Shown here: positions 11,101 to 23,100 of the stretch, piece by piece
Position numbering within the stretch: the first letter of the stretch is position 1
How the letters are laid out: each line of letters opens with the position of its first letter
NCBI RefSeq assembly: GCF_026151205.1
Contig: NC_087080.1
Location: 5,559,096-5,623,095, forward strand
Origin: Bolinopsis microptera
Taxonomy: Eukaryota > Ctenophora > Tentaculata > Lobata > Bolinopsidae
Direction: 5' to 3'
DNA: 64,000 nt
Notes under the pieces: generated by a model
What the model was told of the DNA's origin: nothing
What the model saw: the letters and a program-made list of their open reading frames with translations, nothing else
The model's database searches: none
Translations under genes and position numbers: made by a program

Positions 11101-14100
11101 ACTGTGTCCCTTTCAGGTATGGTTCCAGCAGAGAAGAAGATCTCCGGAAAACTAAAGAAGCATTTCCATGAGATCGGAGCTCAGCCTCATCAACTTCTCA
11201 GAGAGTTTCAGAGGTTTGTGGATCATGTTTGTGAACGACAAAAGTTAAATTGTTACTGCTTATTCTTGGATACTGTTGATCGTATTCTGGAGAAAGATTG
11301 GATGGTAAATCCTTTAAACCAGTCGTTTATCTCCTAGTACAACTATTACAGATCCAACTCACTACATAACTACCCTGAATATGTAACTAAACTATGTATG
11401 ATATGTTAAATATGTAAACTATGTAACCCCCACTCTCTCAGGTACAGAGAGCTCGTAATGAGACCAGCTGTACGAGATGAACTTGTAGCGGAGCGGGAAA
11501 CTCTGCTCGCACAGCTTCTCACCTACGTCCGCTCCCTCAAGGACGAGTTCAGCAAGCGCACGTCTGGTAATTAACTAATTAATTAATTATGTCGCTAAGT
11601 TCCGAAGTTAACATTATAAAATGCGAACAATAAAATATAATGGTCCGATCTGGAAATCACACCCACGATAGAGTTACAAGGCGCTCTACACAATTACTTT
11701 TGCCCCAATAACATGTCCTCTATAACATGTCCTCTATAACATGTCCTCAATAACATGTCCTCTATAACATGTCCTCTATAACATGTCCTCTATAACATGT
11801 CCTCTATAACATGTCCTCTATAACATGTCCTCTATAACATGTCCTCTATAACATGTCCTCTATAACATGTCCTCAATAACATGTCCTCTATAACATGTCC
11901 TCAATAACATGTCCCCAATAACATGTCCTCTATAACATGTCCTCAATAACATGTCCCCAATTACATGTCCTCTATAATATTAACCAGGGTACGGTAAAGA
12001 TAAGAGCACACTACAGACTGGTAAGAACCTGCCCGAACTGATTAACGTTGTGGTGTGGGTCCGACAGCTGATAGGGAGAGTCTCTGACACGAACAGCACT
12101 GCAGTGAATATCTTGGGAGATCTTCAGGGGTTCCAGAGCTTTACTGGGGAGTGCGGCGCGTTACAGCAGGAGATGTCTGCTTACATGAACGAACAGGTTA
12201 CATATTTGAACACGTCCGGACGTTTTGGAACTTGTTTGAAATTCTCCTAAAATTTGCCCTTTTTGTCACAACATCCATAAGTGTTTTCGTTTACCTATTT
12301 CGTATACATATTTAAAGTCAAGTATCTGGTAACAATTTCATCGAAGGTTGAGATATGGGTGAGTGAAGTTGAGAACCTTCTGGAAGACACAGAGAACCCA
12401 CTAGCCCTTCAGATGGGTGGTAAACTCATGGACTTATCACATTCTGATGGTCAGTAGTTGTTAAATAATAATCACATTTCCATTTTAAAATTTTTACAGA
12501 GCTTGTTACCTTAAGTTATCAAGGTATGAGAGTAGTATCACTTCTTCATTAAAATTTGAATACGATACATATTTAATTGAATAAAATACATATTTAATTG
12601 AATACAATACATATTTTATTTTAATTTGAATACACATAATATAACTGTTCCCAGGAAAGCTACGTGTATTCTACAGCGAGAGGCTAGTCTCCTTACTAAG
12701 AGAAGTAAGACAGCTCACTGCACTAGGATTTGTAATTCCCACTAAGATTCAGAGAGTAGCAGCTACTGCTCAGAAGTTCTACCGACATGGGGTGGTTTTG
12801 AAACAGGTGAGTTTGAGGTGGAGTTAAAGTGGTAAAAGTGGAGATAAATTGTTACAATCTGTTGCACGTGAAAACAAGTTTGAAATGTATCTGCGGATCT
12901 AGTTCTGTGATGGAAGTAGCCAAATAATGAGCTTTAAACGAACCAAGCAAGTTTTCATCCTTATTATTGAACTCAATTTAAAATTGAATTTTAAAAATCG
13001 CTAAAATACAAGCCAACCAGGTTGAGAATTTCTACAACTCGATAGACGAACAGATGCTGGAATGTCAGAAGCTGATGATGCTGGACAGTGCTGTTAGCTT
13101 TGAGGAGACTATTAAGAACCCTAAACCAGGAGTCAAGGGTAAAGGGAGTAAAGTTCAGGTAAGATTTGTGGACTGAATTATTGATATAATTAGTTGTATT
13201 ATTGATTTAAATTATCAATTTCGATTTTTCATTATAACATTCTCCATGAAATAAATTTTAGCATATAGTCATTGCTTCTTACTAGTCATGATCGGCGTTT
13301 GATGTATAAAAACGATAAGAGCATGGCATTATTTTTTGTTCCATTGATTTGGAACTTTGATCAAATTATAATGATCTGGCAATGAATTGAAGCATGTTCT
13401 CACAAGCTTAATTTGACATGTTATTATGAATAGAATAAATTTAATTTGGTAATTTAATTATTTAATTGTTTATTTAATGATTATTAATTAACTGACACAC
13501 AGGTCACGTGGGATAATCCATCAGAGTTAGAGTCCTACATCAACAGACTGCAGGGTGCAGCTGACAGACTCACTATTGAGAACAGGAAACTTAGGAAATG
13601 TCATTTTGACATTGCTGACAAGGTCAGTTGAACTAAACACGGCCGTTTGTATTAAGATTTGAAAATTGTAAACATTTGCTCAAACTCGGTTAAATAATGA
13701 TATTAGAAAAATCAAATTATTTACAAACTGTTGCCTCGTTAACGGTTCAAACGATTATGTTATATTACTGAAACTTTCTTCCATTTGACCGAGATACTTA
13801 TGTTTTAGGTGGTTAACCTGATGAGTATAGAATTGTTAAGACAACAGATGAGATGGAAGGAAAGTCTGAATGAGATAAGAGGAATCATGACCACACTTCA
13901 CCAACAAGGTAATAAACTACAGTAAATCAGACAGTTCAAATACAATGTATATTTTATTTATCACTGTTCAGTAGTTCACTATTTTGCAAAACCCCAACTC
14001 AGTTTTACTATTTAAACCACTACTATAATTATAGTACCCGAGATCAGAATATACGTTTTTGCGATAAATTCCTTAGATATTAGAATAGACAAAACTAGCG

Positions 14101-17100
14101 AACAACATCATAAGCAGTACAACAACGCACTACTATCAACCGTGTAGCTCAGATAACAATGCATGTTAGTTCACAAGATATAATAATATGGTAGAAATTA
14201 TAAATGAGTCTCTAAAATTGCGGCTGCAAGTCCTCTCTCTTGCTGGTTAACAATGTTTGGGGACTTGTAGCCGCAATTTTTATTTCCTCTCTTCAGTCTC
14301 AATATCCCTCTAATGAATTTTCTCAGCCTGAGCATTCTCCAAAAGTAAAGGATTGGGTTGGCTGCTGAGTTTACTGCTAGGAGAACAGTGAATATGGCGT
14401 TATTGTAGTACAACTGTGTATCAAACTGGTACACATTAAGGTACCACTCCCAGTTATCAGTGTACCTTGCGTATGTTTTTAAGATATAATCAACGACAAG
14501 GGGAACATTGCATACTCCATACACAAGAGCGAACAGTAAAATAGTTACTGTTGCCGTGTTTCTGGATTGCTGTAGCTCCTGTCCCTGTGCTATTTTATTT
14601 CTTCTTGTTAGCAACACAACAGCTGATATGATACAGCTTGTTGCAACTACGAACGCTGGAACTATGCACAATAAGTTACTGATGATCTCCAGGATAAGGA
14701 TAACAGTCCCGCCTGATTTGATAGACAATGCACAGCGTGCCAACCAAGGGGAGAATTCCGTATCCAGTTGAATATGAAATCCTATTCTCATAGCTGAAAT
14801 TAGCGTTAAGTATACCACTATAGCTTTAAGTAGATTTCTTATTTTCTGCGGTTGGAAGGGTCTTATCAGTGACAATGTCCTAATTATAGACAAGCATAGC
14901 ACTAAGAAGACAATATGTAACACTGCTATTTGCCATAAGTAAAACCAGGCGTTACAGCTCAGGATCGTACCGAATACGATACCTCGACTTCTTTCTGACA
15001 AAGAAATTCCAACGGGGACTACTATCACACTGACGACTACATCATTTGCAGTTATCACCATGTAGATGACGCTGGAGATGTTTCTTTTCTTAGCCTTAAA
15101 ATACAGAAAGCTGACAATGTTTCCCACCGTCCCGAGAAGGAAGCACAGACAACAGATAGTCCCGTAGGTCACATCAGCTGCGTGGTTTCAGTAGTCCTCA
15201 TCATACCAATCTGGTTTTGTTGCTGTAATCCAGGTCGTTGAATATTCCATCCTGTGTACTGATATTATATGAATTAAATCGGGTGTAGGACACTAGGGTG
15301 GTACTTTCCTAATATACGAGGGCGAATCACATGACTCACTCAGATAAGCAAATAAAAGCCTAAATCAGTTTGACAATCGTTCACTCAACGGTTTGGTAAT
15401 TTTTATGAATATAATAAAATACGTCAAATAAAATGACTAACATGATCTGGCTTAAGTTAAAAGTGATAACTTATTATCAGCAGGCCTATTTAGCAGTTTA
15501 CAAAGTTATTGAAACGAAAATAAGTACTAGTGATCGATTTAACTGAGAGGATTGATGGTTTGAAACTGAGTGAACACACCTCAGTTAAATTCGTCAGCCC
15601 AAAGTAAATACCCGTCCTGGTACGTGCTACTGTACCCCTGATCTAAACCTGGGTAACTGTAGCGTCAGCGACTGCGATATTTTGGAGACCAAGTTTGTCA
15701 CATGAACATCTAGGCAGTGTGTGATTGGTCTAAGCACGTTACCAAACACCAAAATCTGCTGCTGAGTTGGCTGAGATATTTAAGGAAAATCTCTCAATTT
15801 CTGGCTGGTTTAAATCTGGGAGATTATTTGTCACATCAGTAAGTTTTGTTTCCAATTTACAGGTGAGTAGATCCAATTCTTCGAGCTAAGCTTTACCTCA
15901 GAACATCACAAACCCGTTTAATCGTATGTTTTGCTAGTAAAGTCAGATGTAAATAAATTATGGCGGGTAAAAAAATGATAAAATAAATTTGATCAATTAA
16001 CTTAATCTTATATCTGCTCACAGGTGTCTCTAAAGATAACATGAGACCATGGAGAATACACTGGGATAGACAGCTGTACAAGGCACTGGAACATCAGTAT
16101 CAGATGGGCTTAGAGAACCTCAACAACAACCTATCTGAAATAAAGATTGAGGTTAGGATCCAGGATGATCTTATTTAATCTATGAATAAATCTCAGAAAT
16201 AACTTCTTAATTATTATTATTATATAACTTTATTCAAATCAAAAATAGAACATAAAGAACATCTTGATGACCTGATAAGTCACCAAGAGAAAAATAACAC
16301 AGAATAAACTAAATCATGCTTAACTCTCTCCATGCTTTTCTATCTGTCGCTAAAAATCTTAAATGGTATAAATCGTCTGTATTTACAAGTCTAAAGTTTC
16401 TATCACTTAAATCGTTCAAAATAGTTTTTAACAAGTTTGACTGGTGTCGTCCGACTCTACCTCTCATCAAACTCTGACTCTCTACAGCAAAATGTAAGGC
16501 AAGCTGGGCAGGTGAGTTATTATCACTGCGGAGGATGTGACCGAGCATTCTCCACCGTGCACGAGCAACACGCTCACTTAGTGGTACAACTTCGCAGCGT
16601 TTGTATAGAGTCACATTTCGTATGACATTAGGGTAGGTCATGCCGATGATCGTACGGAGATGATTCCTGTGGCAGACATCAAGTTTTTGAAGGAGTTGTT
16701 TAGATGTTGCCCAACTGTTGCAATTATACATCAGTATTGAAACAACTTGTGCTTCATATATCTTGAGTCGAATCTTCAAGGGTATACGTCTACCTTGTTC
16801 CCAGACTTTTTTGTAGTTCTGAAAAGCAATGTTAGCAAGTATACATCGTCTCTTGACATCTTCGATGCTACACAACTTAGAGCCTAAAGAGATAGATGAC
16901 CTCCAAGGTTCTCTACCTCTGAGTGTTTCTCCTTTGTTATCAACCTCGTTCTTGCCGGCCAGATAGAAGTGGGTGAACTCGGTTTTTGACTCATTGACAA
17001 AAAGATTCCACTCTTCCAATATCTCTTTACATATTGGCAACAAAGACTCCAAATTGCTTTTATCCTCATCAGTAAAATCAACATCATCTGCGTACTCCCA

Positions 17101-20100
17101 CTCGAGGGGTAACAGATTCTCAGCTATGGGAGGGTTAGGTCTTAGATAGGACATAACAGCACGCAGGTGGTAAAGTGCTGCTGCCAGATATAGAGTGAAC
17201 AAGTTTCCAGACAAACTGTCGCCTTGAAAAGCTCCAATCATGACAATAAACTCTCCCGATATTGTTGAGTTCACTTTGATCTTCAGGTCAGTATTTGCGA
17301 GCAAATACCTTACCAGTCGAATGTCATCCTCACTACAACCAGCATCAGCTAAAATGTCAAGTAATACCGACCTCTTTATGGTATCAAAAGCAGAGGACAT
17401 GTCAATGCCCATCTTATGAAGAGACCAGCGTTTTTCCTTGACAACTGATACTAGTATTCGCTGGGTCCAAACGATATTTGCACAACTATGGCCAGGTTTA
17501 TAGGCATTCTGCCAAGGACCAGTGTACTGAGATACTTGCCTTTGGATGCGCTTTAAGACTATCATGGACAATATCTTTCTAGTACCGTTAAGTAGGCAAA
17601 GTGGGCGCAAACTCTTAGGGGGGCCTAGTGGCTTTCCAGGTTTTTGGAGCGGAGTAAGGTATCCCTCTGTGAAAGAAGGTACATGTTCATGGAGCTCAAA
17701 AGATCGATTAGTAAGTTGTGCAAATGTGGAATAAAAGATTTCAGGAGAGTGTTTGAGGAACTCGTTTGGGATCCCATCTGGTCCAACAGCTTTACCGTTC
17801 TTGAGTTTCTTGGCCGCAAGCTCAACTTCAAACGCTGTAATGGGGTTTTGAAGGGGCCTAGGGTTACCTGTGAACGGTTGTAGTGGTGGTTCACTGTCAG
17901 GTCCAGTGTAGTGTTCTTCAAAGTACTGGCGAATGATTTCAGCCTTGTCTCGTTCATTATCTACCAGTTGGTTGTCAGTGTTGAAAACAGACACAGAGCC
18001 TGCACCCATTTTCTGTTTGCCTGATAGTTGACGAGCAGCTTCAAACATTCTCCGTCCTTCGTCTATGGTGGCTATAGAGTCAGCTAGGCTGTTTGCTAAC
18101 TCAACTCTCAATGTTTTCAACCGTTTAGTAATGTCATTAGAGAGCCTGTTGATTTTAGCTCTGAGAGCTGTCCTGTCTCTGTATTCGTTGTTGTTCAGTT
18201 GTTGTAAAAGTTGTTTCCTTTCTTCAGACATGCTAAACAACTTGACTGTCAGAGGAATGATTCCTCTTTCGCTGTGGCTCGCGAAAACCCACAGTGGAAA
18301 CAGCAGCTTCTTTAACTACACCAAAAAGCATATCAAATTGCTGTTCCGTGTTGTTGGAGCTAAAGTCAGGATCTGATACAGTTTGCTCAAGTATCTGATG
18401 AAGTTCTTGCTGATATTCTTGTTGAGCTTGTTTGCTTCCAATCAAGGTTGTTGTGTTATAACTCTTCTGAAATGCTCTGCTCTCCCTGTACAAATTGAAG
18501 CGCTGCGAAAAATCTGCCTTGGCAACAACAAGTTTGTGGTCACTGCGGTGCTTTGTACCTGCATATGACCTGGCATCAGTTAGCAGTGCCTTGCTTCTGG
18601 ACTTGCAGAGTATGAAGTCAATCTGTTGGAAATAAGGTTTACTTTTCCTGGTTGCTCGATCCCGAATCCAACCAGTCCGTGTGGTAATGTGTCTGCTTCT
18701 ATGGGAGAATGAAGTGTTGGCAGCAAACAGGCCATTAGCAGTGAGAAAGTGTAGCAACCTTTCACCGTTTTCATTCCTCCTCCCAACACCATGTCTACCA
18801 ATATTCACTTGTAAACCATTTTCTACATCAACAGGGCTTCTTTTGCCAAGTTTGGCATTAAAGTCACCTAACATCCATACTTCAAATCTAGCAGGAACAC
18901 TGATAGCCTCGAGTAGCTCATCATAAAATTGGGTCGCTAATCGGGGATTCTGAACTGATTTGGGATTCGTAGGGCTGTAACAATTAACAATTCTGATATG
19001 ACAAGGTGGTTGATCCACCCTTTTAGCACTTAATTTAAAGTCCATATAAACAACTCTGTCACTGATCTGATGATGAGATACTATACATTCCAAAAAACGC
19101 TTGTTAACAATAAACCCAAGTCCACCGTGTCTATCGTGTCTCTGATCAAACAAAAACAATCGATGATGTCCGGGGAGTGTTGTTTCCAAGTATTCACGTG
19201 TCTTGGTCTCCTGAAGTGCTAAAATGTCTAAGTTATATCTGTCAATGTCCTCTGCAACGAAGTGTTGCCTGTATGTGGTCGATAGACCGCAAACATTCCA
19301 TGTCCCAAAATTGAGTGTCGTAGCCATGATGAAAAGAGTAGCGTAGACTAAGAATCCTGCGATCTTCCTCGAGGCGTTAAACGTACTGACTTTTGCAGTC
19401 ATGCGGACCCGTTACAGTCACACACCATCCTAAAACTTCTTAAACTGCTCAAAATTGTCACTTATCTACTGAAAACGAAATCACAAGTTAATTCTGATGT
19501 TTGTCTCCACAGATAGTGTACCGGCAAGGCCAGCTCGGGTTCAGACCACCACTAGAAGAAGTAAAAGCCAAGTATTATCGGGAGATGAAGAAGTTTCTTT
19601 GTATCCCCAACCACTTCAAAGGACTGGACGCTCCGATTAGGTAATGTTTCATAGGTTCAAATTGCGGCAACGCTCACTATTGTATGTTTTAAACTGCTAG
19701 TTAATCTATCTTACAAAAGGTTACTAAATCGAAAAAGAAAGTGACGTGATTTTGTTGCCAAGTTCAGCTGAAACTTCAAAATACTCCGTATAATTAACTG
19801 AATTTTACAGTAACGAGGAAGGGAAGGTGATTTTCCCTGCTATAATCGACAGAAATGCAACTCATTTCTTCACTGTATACTCTAAAGCTGAATTCTTATT
19901 CCAGGTATTCCTCTCTTCCTGATTATTTAATTAAATAAACTAAGCCAAAACTCGAACGAAATATTTGCGTAGTTAATCAAAGATAAACGCTAGTATACGC
20001 GGATATAGTAATAATATATCCTATTACATGGCTTATTTCCTCAACCATTGCCGCGAAATAAAAACCAGACTTACCCCAGAGGCTGGCTAAAGTGCTGGAT

Positions 20101-23100
20101 CAGTTCAAACCGTGGGTAGTGTTGGGTAATATTGATATAGAGATGATGATAGGAGAGACCCTCACAACTACCACTGACTGGGAACTGAACTTCAAGGCTC
20201 TGAAACAGAAGGGAAGAGAAGCTGAGCGACTGCCCAGGTAAGGAAACTAAATAATTTGTTTATATAGGGTCTAACGGCTAACAGAAGCATAATTCTTTGA
20301 TAGTCGACTGTCGAGTAACTTCGATAAGTTTTTTTTGTCAACCTTGAATTAATTAGTTTTTTGTTGACAAACAAAGGCTGCTACTGAGGATTTTCTTGCT
20401 CAAAGTACCTAATTAAAGAAGGTAAATCTAAACCGGCCGGGTGGTGTAGTGGTAACACGATCGCCTCCCAAGCAGAAGACCCGGGTTCAAATCCGGTCGG
20501 ATGCAAGTCGGCCAGTTACCAAGCTGTGATTTGGTACAGCTTCGGCTGGTGATACACACCCTCTGGCTCGTAGGATAATCCCCTTACAGCTAGTATAGTG
20601 CCTCGGCACAGAGTGGCTTAGGGTTACTGAAAATGAGATAAGCACCTCAGGCCATCCCAACGTTCGGGAGAGACCTGCCCTTGTATCTTGTTGTGTAAAT
20701 CTAAACCCCACCTATAACTCAACTCATCTCCCCCAGTGAGATAAAGGTAGACTGCCTGACAGTCAGCACAGCTCCAGTTAAAGCCACTATAGATGACCAC
20801 ATTCAGACTCTAATGGACACTCTGCTGTTGACTCTGAGACGCAGTGCCATGTCTGACATCAACACTATTGACAAGTTCATTATTGATGGCATGGACATTC
20901 TCACCACACGTCCTCAAACCGTAAGATATCTTTTTTAAACTTGGAGGTTGTGATTTTTCCTTGGTCTTCTCTGGAGAAGATAAAGTAGCATAGGTCGTAG
21001 ATTCGATTCTTGTTTACGTTAATTAACATCATCTGAATCATTATATATTAAGTAATTGTTCTTGTTATAAGATGTGTTGTTTACAGTTATATTGCAGGTT
21101 GAAGAAGTGGGAGCAGCTAACAAAGAACACGCAGCACTAACCGCTAATAAACCTTCTGTACAGCCCCTTTTCAAGGTTAGTAGTAATTTGCCTGAGGAAA
21201 TTACCAGTTTTTGTTTACAAAGTTTCTTAATTCCTTATTTAATTCCACAGCTAACAAATTGTCAAAGATACTGAAGCAGCGCCAATTGAAAATGTCCTTT
21301 ACAATTTTGAGTGAAATCACAAGATGTTAACCTGTGTTTGAAATGACCAGGAAGCGGATACGAAGAACAGGCTGCTCCGGAGCGTAGCAGGAAGTGGGGT
21401 GGAACAAATAACAGAGCTCCAGACGAAGTGGGACAAGCTGGAGCTCTTGATGGAAAGTCACGAACTTATGATCAAGGAACAGGTAACTTAAGGCTAAGCA
21501 TTCTGTATAAAAACCTTTAAATTATCAGGTCACGTGTTTCTGTTTTAGTGAAGTGTTGTCCTACATTCTGGTTCTAGTTGTTCTAGTTGAACAAGTTATC
21601 GAACTAGAGGAAGCACAGAGAAATAATTATCTGAATTAGATAATTACTGATTAATTAATTACTCACAATTTCTAGGTGGAGGTTATGAGAGGCAACACGA
21701 AGGCCCACGTTAAGAAGTTTGCAAGTCAGCTCTCTAAGTTCACTGCTCGGTGGAATCAACTGAAACCCAAGAATATAGACCTTGAAGGCGATGCACTTGT
21801 GAGTACTCAGCTGCTTTTATTTTACAGCTTGAACAAAAATTATAAAAATATCATTCCACGTTTAAGGATTGTAAGAGAATCTAAATGTAAATGTGAACTA
21901 TTGTGAAATTTTCAGAAAACAATAGACGGTTTGAAAGAAAGACGATTAGAGTTCCAGGAAGTGAAAGAAGCGTATGGGAAGATAGTGGAAGAGTGTGAAC
22001 ACTTTGGTCTCAAACCACCACCATCTGATTCTATTGATCAGCTTGACACCCAACTTACCGAGCATGTAACTAGATTCTTATTATAATTAGAAATCTTTCT
22101 AAATCGTAAGGGACCTTACTCTCAAATTTACAGTTGAATTGACAAAGTAATAAATTGGTTTATTGTTTAACCTCTAACACTTATTTACACCCACGGTCTC
22201 ACGTGTAAGCCAGGGAGAACATGCCTGAACTTTTCATTGACACTGTCTCTCTCAGGAGAAGATGTGGGCGCTATACGAGGAGTATTCCAGTGAAATGAAG
22301 AAACTGGTGCAGGAGGACTGGGTCTCCTTCAGAGGATCACTCCATCAACTTGAGGACCTCATGATATCCTGGTCCGAGAAAATGAGGAATGAGATCAAGG
22401 CTCAGGGTGAACCAACTCCTATGATAGTCAAGATTCAAAAAGAGGTATGGGTGGTCAAATTTGTATAAACTTGTGTATTTGGTCTACTTTTTGCTTACCT
22501 TAAAATTTGTATCTGAAATATTACATCGAAAGAAGAAAAAGCTAAAAACATTCCAAATATTGACTAAAATTATCTGTTCTGGAATAATAAGTATACTGCT
22601 TAGTAAAAACGTATTGTTTAGATAGAGAAGACACAGGACGTTATACCTTACCTAAAGTACGTCAGAGGAGAACATCTTTCAAATAATCACTGGGTCGAAC
22701 TCTACAGAATTATTGGTAAGTTAAAGTACATCGTGTACCAACTCTAGAGACCTAGAGAGAGGCTCCAAGTGCTTTAATATTAGCTACATTCACAATAATT
22801 TATACTGGAATACTGAATCCTAACAAGGACATATTGCACTTAAATTCACCGTTAATATATCTCACTCATTATCACTCATTAAACTTCCATTAAACAGGTC
22901 TGCCCCGGACTACAGACATTGCCAAATTACGAGTCTCCGAGCTGCTCAACATGTCTGATAAGATAATAGACAATGTGGACGCGCTCAAAGAGCTGAACAG
23001 TCGAGCCCAGGGAGAGGTGTCCATCAGAGACGCCCTTACTGAGTTGGAGGTGAGTGTGGCTAGATATATGTGGGGATTGTTATTTTAAAGGAGGACTTCA

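Larger units (their letters stand above)
16211..19433 (-). mobile_element. Near full-length RTE-like non-LTR retrotransposon (3.2 kb) in DYNC2H1 intron 17
   Basis: The element lies antisense to its host gene, bracketed by 10-bp duplications (AACTTCTTAA). Its 3' end (left side) is a short (TAA)n-type microsatellite tail, as in RTE elements. The 5' UTR is only about 31 nt. It encodes endonuclease and reverse transcriptase in two overlapping frames (see separate entries). Length, coding content and tail type fit RTE or a close relative such as Proto2 or RTE-X; I cannot fix the clade. Long open frames and intact target duplications suggest a fairly recent insertion. Confidence 0.9.

Noticed and set aside
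11704-11978. CRISPR-like array
   Set aside because: Contiguous 14-bp tandem units with no spacers, in an animal intron.
20435-20508. tRNA-Gly (CCC) gene
   Set aside because: The acceptor-stem ends do not pair, and the tRNA-like part continues into a 190-bp body inside a 13-bp target duplication, so it is a SINE head.
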